Translations under genes and position numbers: made by a program | Notes under the pieces: generated by a model | What the model was told of the DNA's origin: nothing | The model's input: the letters and a program-made list of their open reading frames with translations, nothing else | The model's database searches: none | Shown here: in pieces, positions 34,831 to 45,965 of the stretch | Numbering within the stretch: position 1 is the first letter of the stretch | How the letters are laid out: each line of letters opens with the position of its first letter | Source: Sweltsa coloradensis | Lineage: Eukaryota; Arthropoda; Insecta; Plecoptera; Chloroperlidae | Length of the DNA stretch: 64,000 nucleotides | Reading direction: 5' to 3' | Assembly: GCA_024449915.1 (NCBI GenBank) | Contig: JAMZAV010000095.1 | Coordinates: 186,001 to 250,000 of the forward strand

Positions 34831-35021
34831 CATCGACACAATGCAACAGCCCAATGATCATCCAGAACTTATCTACGGGTCGAGAAAGCCTCCACTATCT
34901 CTTGTTCATTTATGTTCCTAGCTCAATTATGTAGTTTTAGTTATGCCTACAAATGTGATGTCACAGACCATCAGTTCAATATTGTTATTTAGTAGTCAAA
35001 TGCCAGGTCCACCAAGTTTAC

Positions 35022-35210
35022 CTTTTTGTGCTCGTCAACGTGAGCTTGAGTGGCAAACTCGTCTCCACACTCTGAGCAGAAGAGGTTCTCTTCCTTCATG
35101 TGGAGTAGGACATGTGCCTTCAGGCTGGCAACACGAGAGAACTTCTTGTTACACTGAGGACAGCAGTGGTCCCCGGAACTGTGTGTTGCCATGTGGAGTG
35201 TCAAGTTGAA
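35022..35210 (-). CDS. ZNF236: ZNF236-like exon 4: fingers 2 (end), 3, 4 (start)
   Basis: The acceptor is TTGTTTGTTTAG| and the donor AAAAAG|GTAAAC. The exon is 189 bp, phase 0 at both ends. [10 protein letters not shown] completes the finger begun in exon 3. Finger 3 is HCCPQC...HVLLH. Finger 4 starts [19 protein letters not shown] and receives its last His from exon 5. The linkers are non-canonical (SSGDH, MKEENL). Confidence 0.92.
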
Positions 35211-35384
35211 CTAAACAAACAATATGCAAAGGGTAAATAGATAATAGGGATGATATGGAGTAATCAGTTTGTGACTTGTCAGTTTAAACGCTCGTGCATC
35301 GTGTTTTCGGGCGTAGCAGAGCGGTGAACCACGTCTGATGCCGATCGCACATAAAGGTAGGCGGTACAGCCGACAACGCAACTC

Positions 35385-35475
35385 ACAAAGTCACTAATTA
35401 CTATGCCATTTTAGTTGTCACCACAGGGGATATTCTGCATTGCAGATGGCATACTTGTAGGGGCCCTGGAACAGA
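35385..35475 (-). pseudogene. Decayed partial copy of ZNF236-like exon 3
   Basis: It matches 40,300-40,402 closely, including the acceptor TGTCTGTTCCAG and GGGCCC, GCAATGCAGA and CAACTAAAA words. The first Cys codon of the finger is now TAT and the W-S segment contains TGA, so it cannot encode a finger. The copy ends inside the exon and lacks its donor half. It sits in the intron immediately downstream of its parent exon, in the same orientation. Confidence 0.8.
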
Positions 35476-35489
35476 CATGCAATTAAATA

Positions 35490-35720
35490 TTTGAGTGTGA
35501 AGGGGTCGCTGGGGCTGTTTTTCTCAAAATAACAGCTGGCATTAACGCCTAGAAACAAGTTAAAATTAACATTTGTAAACTGAACTGACTTCACATGGAT
35601 TATATATAGAGATTAGGGTACTTGGAAAAAGCATTTTGGGTTATAGCTGCTACATGATCAAAGATTGTTCTATCGTTCTACGATGTGTGGAAGACGGGCA
35701 ATACGTCACAATGGGAAATA
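35490..35720. repeat. Dispersed repeat, inverted match to 39,130-39,430
   Basis: Read on the minus strand, it carries GTTTCTAGGCGTTAAT, TTATTTTGAGAAAA and AATCCATGTGAAG in the same order as plus-strand 39,160-39,400. It lies directly beside the exon 3 copy. Confidence 0.6.
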
Positions 35721-36059
35721 AACCACCAGCATAAAAAGCACCCAAAATATTTTTTTTGTGCAAATAAAACCAGCCCAACAGATACCCAAATTATCAGCCG
35801 GTAAGCTACAAAACAATTAAGAAACAATATTGAGGATAAGTGCGATAAGTTTTGGTAGATCGACGTTTCAAAATTGCCGAATTATGGGATGATATGTTAA
35901 ATTTCTGAATTGTATTAAATATTGCTTTGGTAGTTTATAAGTATGGTAATATAACATAAATCAGGGCTTGAAATGAGCAGGACCAAACTGGAACATTGTG
36001 TGACACATGCACACGTTATTGTTCTGTTTCATCAGACAATAAAAAACAGCATTCTAGGT

Positions 36060-36657
36060 CAGGGTTGCCACCAATAAATAATAAAAATCCTGTTTGAACA
36101 CATCAAAAATCCTTAGAAATCCTTAAATGAAACACCCAAATCCTTAAAAATCCTTTTAATGCCAAAATGTACCAATTTCAATATGATACCAATATATCAT
36201 AGATGTAATTGTTGTAAAAAAAATTTAAAATATAATTTTTTTAAAGAGTAGGCCTATTTTTAATAATTTGAGGCCAAATAGGGTTGATAAGGTATCACCA
36301 TGAATGCATTTTTAACGATTTTTACGATCTCATAACCGCGTTTTATGACCCGGCACCTCCACCATATGCACCAGCCAGGTTAATAAGACTACCTACCCGA
36401 CACCTCCATCAAAATTCCGAAATTTTGCATTTTTGGTGTAAATTTTGATATTTATACATAAAAAATATTCCCACTTATTGATATCGCATTGAAATATATA
36501 TTTTTTTGACCCCCTAGTTAAAAACGGCGTAAAACAAAGCTTACTAAAAAAAAAATCAGTTTTATAATTTTTTTAATTTTTTTTTAAATCCGTAAATTGG
36601 ATTAAAAATATGTCGATCCGTTTTGCACTCTCAAAATCCATAAAAATGGCAACCCTG
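36060..36657. mobile_element. hAT MITE, CAGGGTTGCCA ends
   Basis: The terminal inverted repeats are CAGGGTTGCCA and TGGCAACCCTG. Exact 8-bp target duplications TTCTAGGT lie at 36,052-36,059 and 36,658-36,665, so the 598-bp element is intact at both ends. The interior has repeated AAATCCTTA words and two CCGGCACCTCCACC-type motifs. It is non-coding. Confidence 0.92.
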
Positions 36658-36989
36658 TTCTAGGTCATTATTGACTGGGATCGAGCTTTTTTGCACTTTG
36701 GTACAATAAATAAATTCTTATTTAGATTCTACCCACTCAGTCATATAACTGATTTTCAGTGGGAACATTAAACCAAAGCGACCAAGCCAACCATGTAGGC
36801 CCCGACGCAATCGACGAACGAGCGATAACCAACCAAAGATTGATATTTTACAATAGGAAATATAGCAATCAGTGGTATGGACAGTGCAAACACCTGCGGA
36901 TCAACACCAGAATCAACAAGGCCGATTCAGAACAACTTTGAATTTATTATGTGCCTCGTTGCTAGGACAGTTCCAAAGTCACTGTATAG

Positions 36990-38432
36990 CAGTGTTGGGG
37001 AAGGAACTTTTAAAAAGTTCTTTTTTGAGAACTTTTCAGTGAACTTACTCTTTTTTAAATGAATGAACTTGAACTTTTAAAAAGTTCTTTGCGAGAACGA
37101 ACTTTTCAGTTTTAGAAAGTTCATTTGAAAGTTCTATTCGTGCGTCGAGCAGCCGTCGACTCGCTGCCGTCGACGCTAAAACAATAACAAATCGTTGTTC
37201 CATCGTGGCCTACGTTGACGTAAGTTCAGCTGATTTTGACAAGGTCACGCACAATTCATGTAGTCTAACTTTTGTTAAAAAGATGCACGCAAACTAATTC
37301 GGAAACAAATAAATTTTAAAAGACTAAAACGCGAAGTATCTGCTGTAATTTTACAAGCTGGTCGACGAGAATGTAATACAAATCATCAACACGATCAAAG
37401 ACAGGTCAACTATCGTCCGACCGCCGTCAGCCGTGGGAAGATCGCGATCTATGACACGCCCCCCCCCCCCCCCCCGTCAAACCCTGCTACTAGACCATCA
37501 GCAGAGCTCGAATTTTATAATTAATGCAACTTCTTTGACAAATATGAAGCCCATCTCCGTGCTTCGTGTGCGTAATAATATAGTTTCGAAATTTAATCTG
37601 AAAGTCGTATTGTTCTTATTATTATTATCATAAGTCAATTACAAACATTTTGTTACCGAAAACAACATCTGTGAATAGTTTTCCCGGGTGGCTAGCATTT
37701 TTTTTCTTGCGACTGTCACAGCAGCTGGTTGGTTGGTCAAGCGCTTTACATGTCAGCTTATCAGTTTAGCCATTGAGAAATAAAGTTTAGCACTGGTAGG
37801 CTATCAAGCTACTCAGCTCGAAGCTTCCAATGTTTATGTTGACACTTGACAGTAGATTACGCGTTAGACTGCAGTAGCATATGCAAGAATATATTTTCGA
37901 TGGAACTATTAACATCATAAATAATAGTTGTGTAGCTCGCTCCTTACTTTGTTGGGGGGGGGGGGGGGGGATTGCACTTGTGTAGGTGTAGACAGATTTG
38001 AATTTAACTAGCTTGTACCTATAGTAAACTGGGTAGTAATAATCAATTATTGTAGCCACTTGCAAAGGCTATGCTTATGCATTGAAGCAAAAAATTATTT
38101 TGGTAATTAGATTGCCTATAGATTGCCTAGATAGGGCCTACATAAATACAAAAACAACTTATAGATTTGATTTGTTAACTACTCGAACTCGACTTGAAAA
38201 AGTGATACTCGCACGACCTTAATGTTTTTCTTCATTTCTCGCCAACCTATAATAAAATAGTGATTTTTTTTACAAAAGAACTTTTAAAAGAACTTAGTTC
38301 ATATTTTAGACGAACTTGAACTTTTCAGAATTTTAGGTTTTAAAAGAACTTGAACTTTTTAAAAGTTCATTATTTGAGCTGTGAACTGAACTTTTAAAAA
38401 GTTCATTTAAAAAAAGAACTGACCCAACACTG
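36990..38432. mobile_element. hAT element, CAGTGTTGGG ends
   Basis: The terminal inverted repeats are CAGTGTTGGG and CCCAACACTG. The 8-bp duplication CTGTATAG is exact on both sides (36,982-36,989 and 38,433-38,440). Both subterminal regions are packed with GAACTTTTAAAAAGTTC-type palindromes, likely transposase-binding sites by analogy with hAT elements. Two mononucleotide C/G tracts lie inside. No transposase frame was found, so it is a 1.44-kb non-autonomous copy. Confidence 0.92.
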
Positions 38433-38538
38433 CTGTATAGGTAGGCCAACTAATTCCTAAGCCAAGAACTGCCCAGGACTTAAGTCCAAATCAGAAGTTT
38501 AAAAACTTCTGCCTATAAAGATTAGCACGTTAAATAAA

Positions 38539-39084
38539 CTAGGCCGCTTCGCGCGTTGATGGATGAGCTTTTTGTAAGTTTTTAGTTTGCGTAGGACCAC
38601 TTTTTGAACGCATTGTAGGTCATTGTTGTCAAGTTTCTATTATTACTTGTTAATGGTTACTATAAACCTTAAAAAACTCATATTAAAAGTAAAACCTTTA
38701 TTCTATGGATTCTGGCTAACTTTTTAAACTTTTTCTTTCAAAAAGCAATACATCACCATTACCTTAATGTCCATGTAAAATATGAACATTGTGCCCCACC
38801 CGTTTGGTCAGAATCGGCCCAAATGTCACGAAAATATTGCACTTAAAATCGAAAAAAATCGTAAAAGTACGTACAATATTCATGAGAAATATTTCTTCGA
38901 TTGTACCCAAAAACGTGGCAGGTCTAAGTTCAGAGATTTCGAAGGTCCCCTCCAATTTTCATCAAGATCGCATATGCCGTTTGCCCGGTAGAGTGCAAAC
39001 AAACAGACAGAAAAAAAAACAACAACATTGGAGCTAAATTTTTTGAGGGGTCAGTGAAATTGAGTCTTTGCTTTGCTCATCCAA
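38539..39084 (-). mobile_element. Helentron-like (HINE) element
   Basis: In element orientation it starts TTGGATGAGC (the complement ends at 39,084) and ends at CTAG (complement at 38,539), with the subterminal GCTCATCC inverted copy near the 3' end. The flanks are A at the 5' side and T at the 3' side. The 3' hairpin is degenerate here. No coding frame longer than about 80 codons is present and none is recognisable. Confidence 0.75.
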
Positions 39085-39129
39085 TTAAAATAGAAATGAA
39101 TGAATGAATGTTTGGTTGAGTTTTCAAAA

Positions 39130-39430
39130 ACAATCTGTAGCAGATAATAATAACCCAAAGCTTACCAAGTAATCTCTAAATAAAATCCATGTGAAGATAG
39201 TTTTAAAACGTGCTTAGTGCATGCGTGTATAGTGTATACATATTGCTCAGAACGGGGATGAAATTGATGCCTATAGCAACTGATTTTCATGACTTTTCTA
39301 TTTTTTTACCTATAGTTTTATAGATATAAATTTGGAACCGATTTTAACAAGTTTCTAGGCGTTTAATATGAGCTTTTATTTTGAGAAAAGCCTCCAGCGG
39401 CGGGACTTCACCTCAGCCCCTTCCCACAGT
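39130..39430. repeat. Dispersed repeat, partner of 35,490-35,720
   Basis: It contains TTTCTAGGCGTTTAAT and TTATTTTGAGAAAAG, matching the minus strand of 35,490-35,720. Class unknown. Confidence 0.55.
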
Positions 39431-40261
39431 GTTTGTTCGACTACGTAGCTAGCATTTCGTTTTGGAAATTATTTCATTTAGAGCCCTGCATTAAATAGAC
39501 AATAATAATTGGTGGTAATCTCCCAAGCTTAAGAGTAGGCCTAGTACATTTACCCAAACTTTAGCTTCATATACAGTATACACCTACAAACACGATTTGT
39601 TTACCACAACCTTGTAAATCATAATCATAAAATATGTTTGCCAAACAGGGCTTTGACAACATCCCACCCTCTCATAAATATGTTTTTGCTTTGTTTCCAT
39701 ACAACTCCATGACCATCATGAATCACATTTTATGGTAACAGCTGCAGGAGAATGCCTAACATATTATAATACAGTATTGCGATGTACATTCTCGAGAAAA
39801 CCGCTTTTCGATTTCACAGACAACTACAAACTGGGGTGCAATGCAACCTATTGAGTAAACAAGTCAGGTTCCGGTCGGTTAATCATGTTTTATTACAATT
39901 TTGAAGCAATTGTTTTTAATAGGCCTAGCGGTAATTTTACTAGGTAAAGCTTATCTTAAGTTATTTTCTTGTAAAAAACTTAGTAATTTAATAACAATCG
40001 GGAAAGTAATCAGGCCAACATAGGCCTAGTAATTTTATGACATTTTTATTTTTTACTGGCGTAGCCTAGGCCAATTCGTCATAATTATTTATCCTAGTCT
40101 GGTGTAAACCCTCTGTGTGTTTGTATTGAACTCAAAAAAGCTTCAGGGCTAATTAGACTCTAGGCTACAGTTTATAAATTAAAATAGGCAGTAGGGGTAG
40201 ATTTCACAATTTATTGTCTAGTTTATAGGCTATAGGGGTGTACTGCCCAATAATGTCTTAC

Positions 40262-40390
40262 CTCCACATTAAATGATGAAGAACACGAAGTGCAACGATA
40301 TGGTTTGTCGTCCGAGTGGAATTTACTGTGCCGTTTTAGTTGTGACCACTGTGGATACTCTGCATTGCAAATGTCACACTTGTAAGGGCC
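40262..40390 (-). CDS. ZNF236: ZNF236-like exon 3: finger 1 and start of finger 2
   Basis: The acceptor is TGTCTGTTCCAG| and the donor GTGGAG|GTAAGA. The exon is 129 bp, phase 0 at both ends. Finger 1 is YKCDIC...QLKRHSKFH, with an unusual Tyr-Pro in place of the usual Phe position (NAEYPQWSQ). Finger 2 begins YRCTSCSSSFNVE and continues in exon 4. A broken copy of this exon lies 4.9 kb downstream. Confidence 0.92.
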
Positions 40391-41702
40391 CTGGAACAGA
40401 CATTTAGGCCTAATTATTTTTTTTTTTAAATCTTAACAAATCCCAGTCTAATGTAGGCCTAAAATGTATGGCCAAGAGAGGGGATAAAAATGAAATAAAT
40501 AAAATTAATTGATGTTTTTGTTATCATTAGGCCTTCTTTTGATATGATGTTATGAATTTCTAATTAATTTAAGAAAACTTATGAAAATAAGTAGGTAGCC
40601 TACTGTTTATATAGGCTAAGACAACAAATACTTAGTAAAGACCCCTAACTCGATGCTACCAGAGGTGTTCTTCGTTTGACTAAACACGGCAACAAAATCC
40701 ATATTGCAGACTGAGCCTTCATTGTGGAGAACAGTAAACTCTTCGTGAAAGTAGATCAATGGTGTTTTGACAGTTAAAAGGTTACTTACGTACTGAATGA
40801 AATCACTAGGAAAATTGTAGAAGAATGAATGAAGATAATGTTATTTGCAGATGATCGTTGGTGTGAGGGGAGGATGAAGAGGAGTTTTAATCTCAAGTTC
40901 ATGTATGAAGTATGGTGGCAGGAGAATATGATCTGGTGTTTGGAATTGGCAAGCCGCAAGAGTGGAACGATGCTGCCGACATGAGATAGGTATGTCGAAG
41001 AAAGAACAAAGAATGTCATAATTCTAGTTGGACAGATTTTAAAGCAAGTGGAGTTTAGTGTTTGATAGCATGCGATGGAAGGATTCAACCAGAGATAGAA
41101 AGGACACAAACTGTTGGGTTATTCCAATCTATTTGGGATCTCATATTTATTTATTTAATTATTTGTGACCACATTACAACAGGACAAATGTCCCCACAAA
41201 TGCAACTACCAAACCAAACCAATATAAAATTAGTTACATAAAGATAAATGTATGTGTGTGGTGTTGTAGACCTATGTATGTATGAGTGTATGATTGTGTG
41301 AGTGAGTGCGTTACATGTAAATTGTAAATATAGATTGTATGTGGGAGAACGAGCGACCTAAGGCATTACACAGAAGTACCAAAGAAGTGCAAGGTACACC
41401 AGACCTACTTTGTTCCAATACTGACATATATATGCAGGTGCAGCTGAGACATGGAATATGACAACAGTGGATGAGAACCTTGTGCAAGCTGTGGACATGA
41501 AGTTTTTGAGAAGTATTGTAGGTAAGACCAGATGGAACAGAATCGTAAATAGGCCTACGCAATAAGAATATTTGAGATCAAGATGGCATAAGAAATTTAA
41601 TGTCCAGCAACTTGGAGAGAGAAGACTTAAAGTGGTTAGGACAGTCAAAAGAATGGGCAGTGAGATTGTCGAGAAGAATGATAGGCCTAGATTTTTTTAT
41701 TT

Positions 41703-41817
41703 TGATTTAGGCCTACTACAATTTAGAAATTAAAAAAGTCCGCCCCAACCGGGATTTGAACCCGGGTCTCCCGCATTCCAGACGAGCGCCTTAGCCACTA
41801 AAGCATCAGGATGGGTA
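41703..41817 (-). mobile_element. tRNA-derived SINE, truncated
   Basis: The reverse strand shows the tRNA-like head with CGGGTTCAAATCCCGG (B box) and the TTTTTTAATTTCTAAATTGTAG-like body start. It belongs to a subfamily different from the 10.9-kb copies. Confidence 0.7.
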
Positions 41818-41962
41818 CATTTTAATCTCCAAATTGTAGTTGCATATACATCTGAATGGATGGAACAGTACTGCAACGAATATTTTTTCTGTTGCCTTTG
41901 AACTGACCACCAAACATTATTTATAATGTCATTACCTTTTACGCAGGTATGAGCAAGAGTTT

Positions 41963-42126
41963 ATTTCTCGATTTGGTTAGTCGGGAAACACTCCCCTAGG
42001 TGTAATTGTTTTTATTTACTACAATTTAGAAATCAAAAAAATTAAAGAAGTCCACCCCGACCGGGATTTGTATCCGGGTCTCCCGCATTCCAGACGAGCG
42101 TCTTAACCACTAGACCATCAGGACGG
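41963..42126 (-). mobile_element. tRNA-derived SINE, full length
   Basis: On the reverse strand the head runs from CCGTCCTGATGGTCTAG through the B box to the body. The end is AAATCGAGAAAT, the same 3' end as the SINEs at 10.7 and 11.0 kb. Confidence 0.75.
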
Positions 42127-42182
42127 GTACATTTTAATCTCTGAATTGTAGTTGCATTATACATCTGAATGGATGGACTGAA

Positions 42183-42297
42183 TGGAGACCCGGGTTCAAA
42201 TCCCGGTCGGGCGGAATTTTTTAATTGTATACTAATTGTAGTAAATAAAAACTATTACACCTACGGAAGTGTTTCCCGACTAACTAAATCGAGAAAG
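42183..42297 (+). mobile_element. tRNA-derived SINE, 5' truncated
   Basis: It starts in the T-arm (CCCGGGTTCAAATCCCGG) and runs through ACACCTACGGAAGTGTTTCC to AAATCGAGAAA, where LINE sequence resumes. Confidence 0.75.
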
Positions 42298-42799
42298 AAT
42301 GATGAAATTAGAAATTCCTGGTATGAGACCAAGGGGCGGACCTTGACTATGATAGAAGGATAGTGTGAGGAAATATGTCGACCAGCAAGTCCAGGAGACT
42401 GGAAAAGGGAAGAGTGCTTGAAGGAGAAGAAGATGGAGAGGTCTATCTTCAATCAACACAGACTTAGACGTAGTAAAACAGATAATGATAATTGAAACAA
42501 ATATAATTTTACAAATTTAATGGTGAAATCAACTTAAATGTCCAGTCTTGTCTTGTACCAGTACCTGCATCCCCTAGAAGGGAGAATGTGAATGGTGATG
42601 AGCTTAACCTAAGGGAAAGTGGAAGACTGATGTTGGTTTATTGAGCTACACACTTCAAAGTAGAATTACATAGATATAGTAATTCATTTGTAGAATGGTA
42701 AAAGGTTAGTAGTGTATTGACCCATGTACAGCCATGTAGGCCTATCCACTTGATGAAGAGATAACATTTATTTAGTTTAGGGTCCTAGGCCTAGCCTAC

Positions 42800-43281
42800 C
42801 TTTCCAACTGGAGGCTCCACAAGTTCAGATTCAATTCGTCTCGGCCTCCCAGGACCTCTTTTTAGCGGTGACGGCGATACAGGATAAGCTGGAGGCTCGG
42901 ACGGAAATAGAATATCCGATGTTTGTTCTTGGATCATGTTTCCATCCTCATCTTGCAGACCAATGATCTGATCTTCACTACCTAATTCAGTCAACTCCAT
43001 GGTTGCCATGTCCAGACCGAGAGTGCGGTCGGAGTCTTGACACTGATCGTCTACGAGGACCTGGTTGTCACTAATGTTAACCCCAGCATCATGTATTAAT
43101 TGGTTGTTTCCATCGTCCGTTGCAACCTCCGTGGCTAGCTCCACTTGATTCTGACCCGTGCTAACCATGCCAAGTTGGCTGGTGTCGAGGAGTACAGTAA
43201 AAGGACCTCCTTCCAGTATGGAATTGTCTTGTAAGAATCGAAATGGTAATGTAACGTAAGTGGCGGTAGGAATGCCATCGT
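42800..43281 (-). CDS. ZNF236: ZNF236-like exon 2: acidic N-terminal region
   Basis: The acceptor is TTTGTTTTACAG| and the donor GGAAAG|GTAGGC. The exon is 482 bp, phase 1 in and phase 0 out, agreeing with exons 1 and 3. It encodes about 160 residues without fingers. There is a hydrophobic/acidic stretch (TYVTLPFRFLQDNS) and a long Asp/Glu/Gln/Asn-rich segment. Near the C-terminus PLKRGPGRPRRIE resembles an AT-hook, a minor-groove DNA-binding motif. The next exon opens with finger 1. Confidence 0.88.
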
Positions 43282-43438
43282 CTGTAAAACAAATAAGGTG
43301 CTTAGATAGAAGATATTATGGAAGGGGATACCGATAACCTTTACCGGTCATTGGTGCAGACTATGGGGGGGGGAGAGGCTTGGGGTCTAGTGCTACCCCT
43401 GAAAAAGCCCCCCTGAGTTTATATAGGCTAGCCTATAT

Positions 43439-43757
43439 ATGTAGAGATACATTTTTTAGCATTTAAAAGTTAGCATTAATTTTGACAAATTTAGCATTTT
43501 GTAGCATAAATTGGTTTCCCTTCCACCAAAACCCTAAATGTAGGGTGTTTCTTACACTTCTAGTGGTAAATGATGAATTATAGGAGCATTTCAATTCAAT
43601 ATAGTCAAATAAAATGTTAGATTACATTGATAAACTAGTTCTCAATAGGCATTAAAAACATTATTTTTTAGTAAAATTGGCATTTTGAATCGCCAAAATT
43701 AGCATTTTGTAGCATCAAAAACCTAAAACACTAAAAAACCCGTAGGCCTATCTCTAT
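43439..43757. repeat. MITE-like element in intron 1
   Basis: The ends TAGAGATAC and TATCTCTA are inverted. Inside, TTTTTAGCATTT-type words near the left mirror AATTAGCATTTTGTAGCA words near the right. Flanks CCTATATA/TATATAAT are only loosely alike. It is non-coding. Confidence 0.5.
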
Positions 43758-44496
43758 ATAATTATGTTCTTTTAGTTTGTACTTGATTGTTTGAAATAAA
43801 CATTACCTGTTGACAAAATGCCGATTTAGACATCCGGTCATAATTTTCTGAATGAAACCAGTGTATTTTAGTGAGGGCTGTTGGCTTATTTTTTCACTTA
43901 GTAGCCTACCTAGTGGAAAAATCAGAAATTTTCCGCTCTTTCATTTCAAATTATCCTCAAAATATTTAGCGGTAGCTCTAGCCGGTAGGGCTGCCCAAAG
44001 TTTTGAAAGATCAATTTGTTTAGAACAAGTGTAAGATCGGTGTTAAACGGGACTAGAAAATAGACATTTTCAAACTTTTCAGAAAAACACCACTTTGAAA
44101 AAATCAACACCTGGCTGTTTTGTTGGAAAACGCCAGGACCGATTTTTTTCCAACAAACAACTAGGCCTACTGGTTATTTGGTGGGGGGGCAAACAGGGCC
44201 GTTTTATTGGAAATCGCCAGGGCCGATTTTTTTTCCCCGCCCGGGTAATCCAAAGTATGAAAAGGAAGCTTATCTGTGACAGCCCTGGGGCCTAAAAAGT
44301 CATTGATCAGAACCAAACTTCATAGGTCTAAAAGTCCTCCGTTTTTATTCAAGAGTGATTTGTTTTAGCACCCCCTGAGATTTTAAGAAGTGGTCAGTTC
44401 TTCTAGACGAACTCGGATTTATGGATTTGGGTTTTATTTATATGAACATGGTTTATGAATTGAAGTGTTACCAACATGATAGACCATTGCATATTA

Positions 44497-44612
44497 TATG
44501 ATTTACACAGTTATCAGACAGCACACCCGCCCACAGCCATAAATTACATATTATATGATTTACACAGTTATCAGACAGCACACCCGCCCACAGCCATAAA
44601 TTACATATTATT
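44497..44612. repeat. 57-bp minisatellite, two units
   Basis: Two perfect tandem copies of a 57-bp unit containing GATTTACACAGTTATCAGAC and ACACCCGCCCACAGCC. The same unit forms the four-copy array at 45,966. Confidence 0.95.
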
Positions 44613-44912
44613 CGGATTTAAAAGCAAAGTGGCTGACATCTGGTGAGCGAAGCGCGAACCCGCCGGAGTAGCATTAAGTTGAGATATGGCCGCTTATAAG
44701 TATGTTTTCCTATGGCACTTGCAATGGATCACGACTGAAATAAACACTCAATAAAGACAAAACTACACCCCCAATTTATGAAATTGAGTTTGTAAGTCTA
44801 GTGGAATATCTGTAGCCACATCGTATACATCCTAGATAGGAAAATTTTAATGAAAATAAGCGTGAAAGTTGAACTTCGGGGACGATAACATTTGAAGTAG
44901 CCCGGAGTACGG

Positions 44913-45303
44913 TAGGATGTTTTCGTCGGTTTAATCGGGGAAAAAATATTGTAGGGGACGTTTAAATAGTATAAGATTATATTTAAACTATCTATGAATG
45001 AAATAAAATGGTAAGATTGTTTAAAACACGTGATGATGGAGCATCAGCTTGTCATGAGTTCGTTCATTTTTAGGCCTACAAGTGGGCGTGTGTAGGCCTA
45101 CACACAGCTCTCAATGTAGGATGTTTTTGTCAGTGAAATCGTGAAAAAATACTGTAGATGACGTTGAAATAGTGTAACATTATTTTAAAACTATCTATGA
45201 ATGTAATAAAATTGCAAGATTGTTAAAAACATGCGATAATCGAGCATCAGCTAGTCATAAGGTCGTTCATTTCTAGGCCTATAAGTGGGCGTGTGTACAC
45301 ACA
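44913..45303. repeat. Tandem dimer of a ~203-bp unit
   Basis: The units start at about 44,913 and 45,116. Shared words include TAGGATGTTTT, AACTATCTATGAATG, GAGCATCAGCT and AGTGGGCGTGTGT. Divergence between units is about 15 percent by eye, more than in the minisatellite beside it. Confidence 0.8.
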
Positions 45304-45965
45304 CCACATCAATAATTTGTTTGATATTTTCGAGCCTGCTCGGCAACTTATTTAATACAAACTAACGCTGGTCAATACCAATAATATTACGCCCATGGAG
45401 AAAAGATTCTGATAACAATTTTGTGCACAAAATTGTTTCTCAGAGAGATCTAGGCGTTCCGAGGAGGGCCTAGGCCCTAGGTGCGAGTTTCCGAGTTTAG
45501 CACCACCAACGACGTACGTTAGGTTACGGGAAACACGCTTTTTTCCGAATAAATGAGTTAACGAAATGGCTGTAGGTCTAGTCTATTAGAAATTACACGG
45601 ATGCAAGTAAAATAATGTCCTATAATTTTGTCACAAATGGCCCGGATATCTGGTATTGTAGGAAATCAAATCGGGACCGATCGGGAAAAGTAGGCCTAAA
45701 TTGACTCTTCGGAAAAGGAAATAAATATATTTCAAAGAGTTGCAGGATGACTTTGAACATCACAATAGGCTAACTAATGTCATAACATTAATTTACATCC
45801 TAATTGCATATCACAACATTCACCAACGATTGATTATTGAGCATTCAAATCGTCAGTTTATACACTGCTGCTTAGGGAAGGACTACTCCTAATGCTACTC
45901 CGGCCGGCCATGATGCACGTTACGCCCACCGACAGTGCTGCCCCTGGATTTCACTTTAAATCCCT

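Larger units (their letters stand above)
40790..42480 (+). mobile_element. LINE 3' remnant interrupted by SINEs
   Basis: Translated fragments include YAGAAETWNMTTVDENL..., FLRSIVGKTRWNRI and, after the SINE block, IPGMRPRGGP. These are the usual C-terminal segments of an RTE/Jockey-like reverse transcriptase, with multiple stops. The SINE block occupies about 41,690-42,298, and the words GAGAAGAATGAT and GAGAAAGAATGAT on either side mark the insertion point. The related fragment at 11,783-12,180 is uninterrupted at the same position. Confidence 0.7.
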
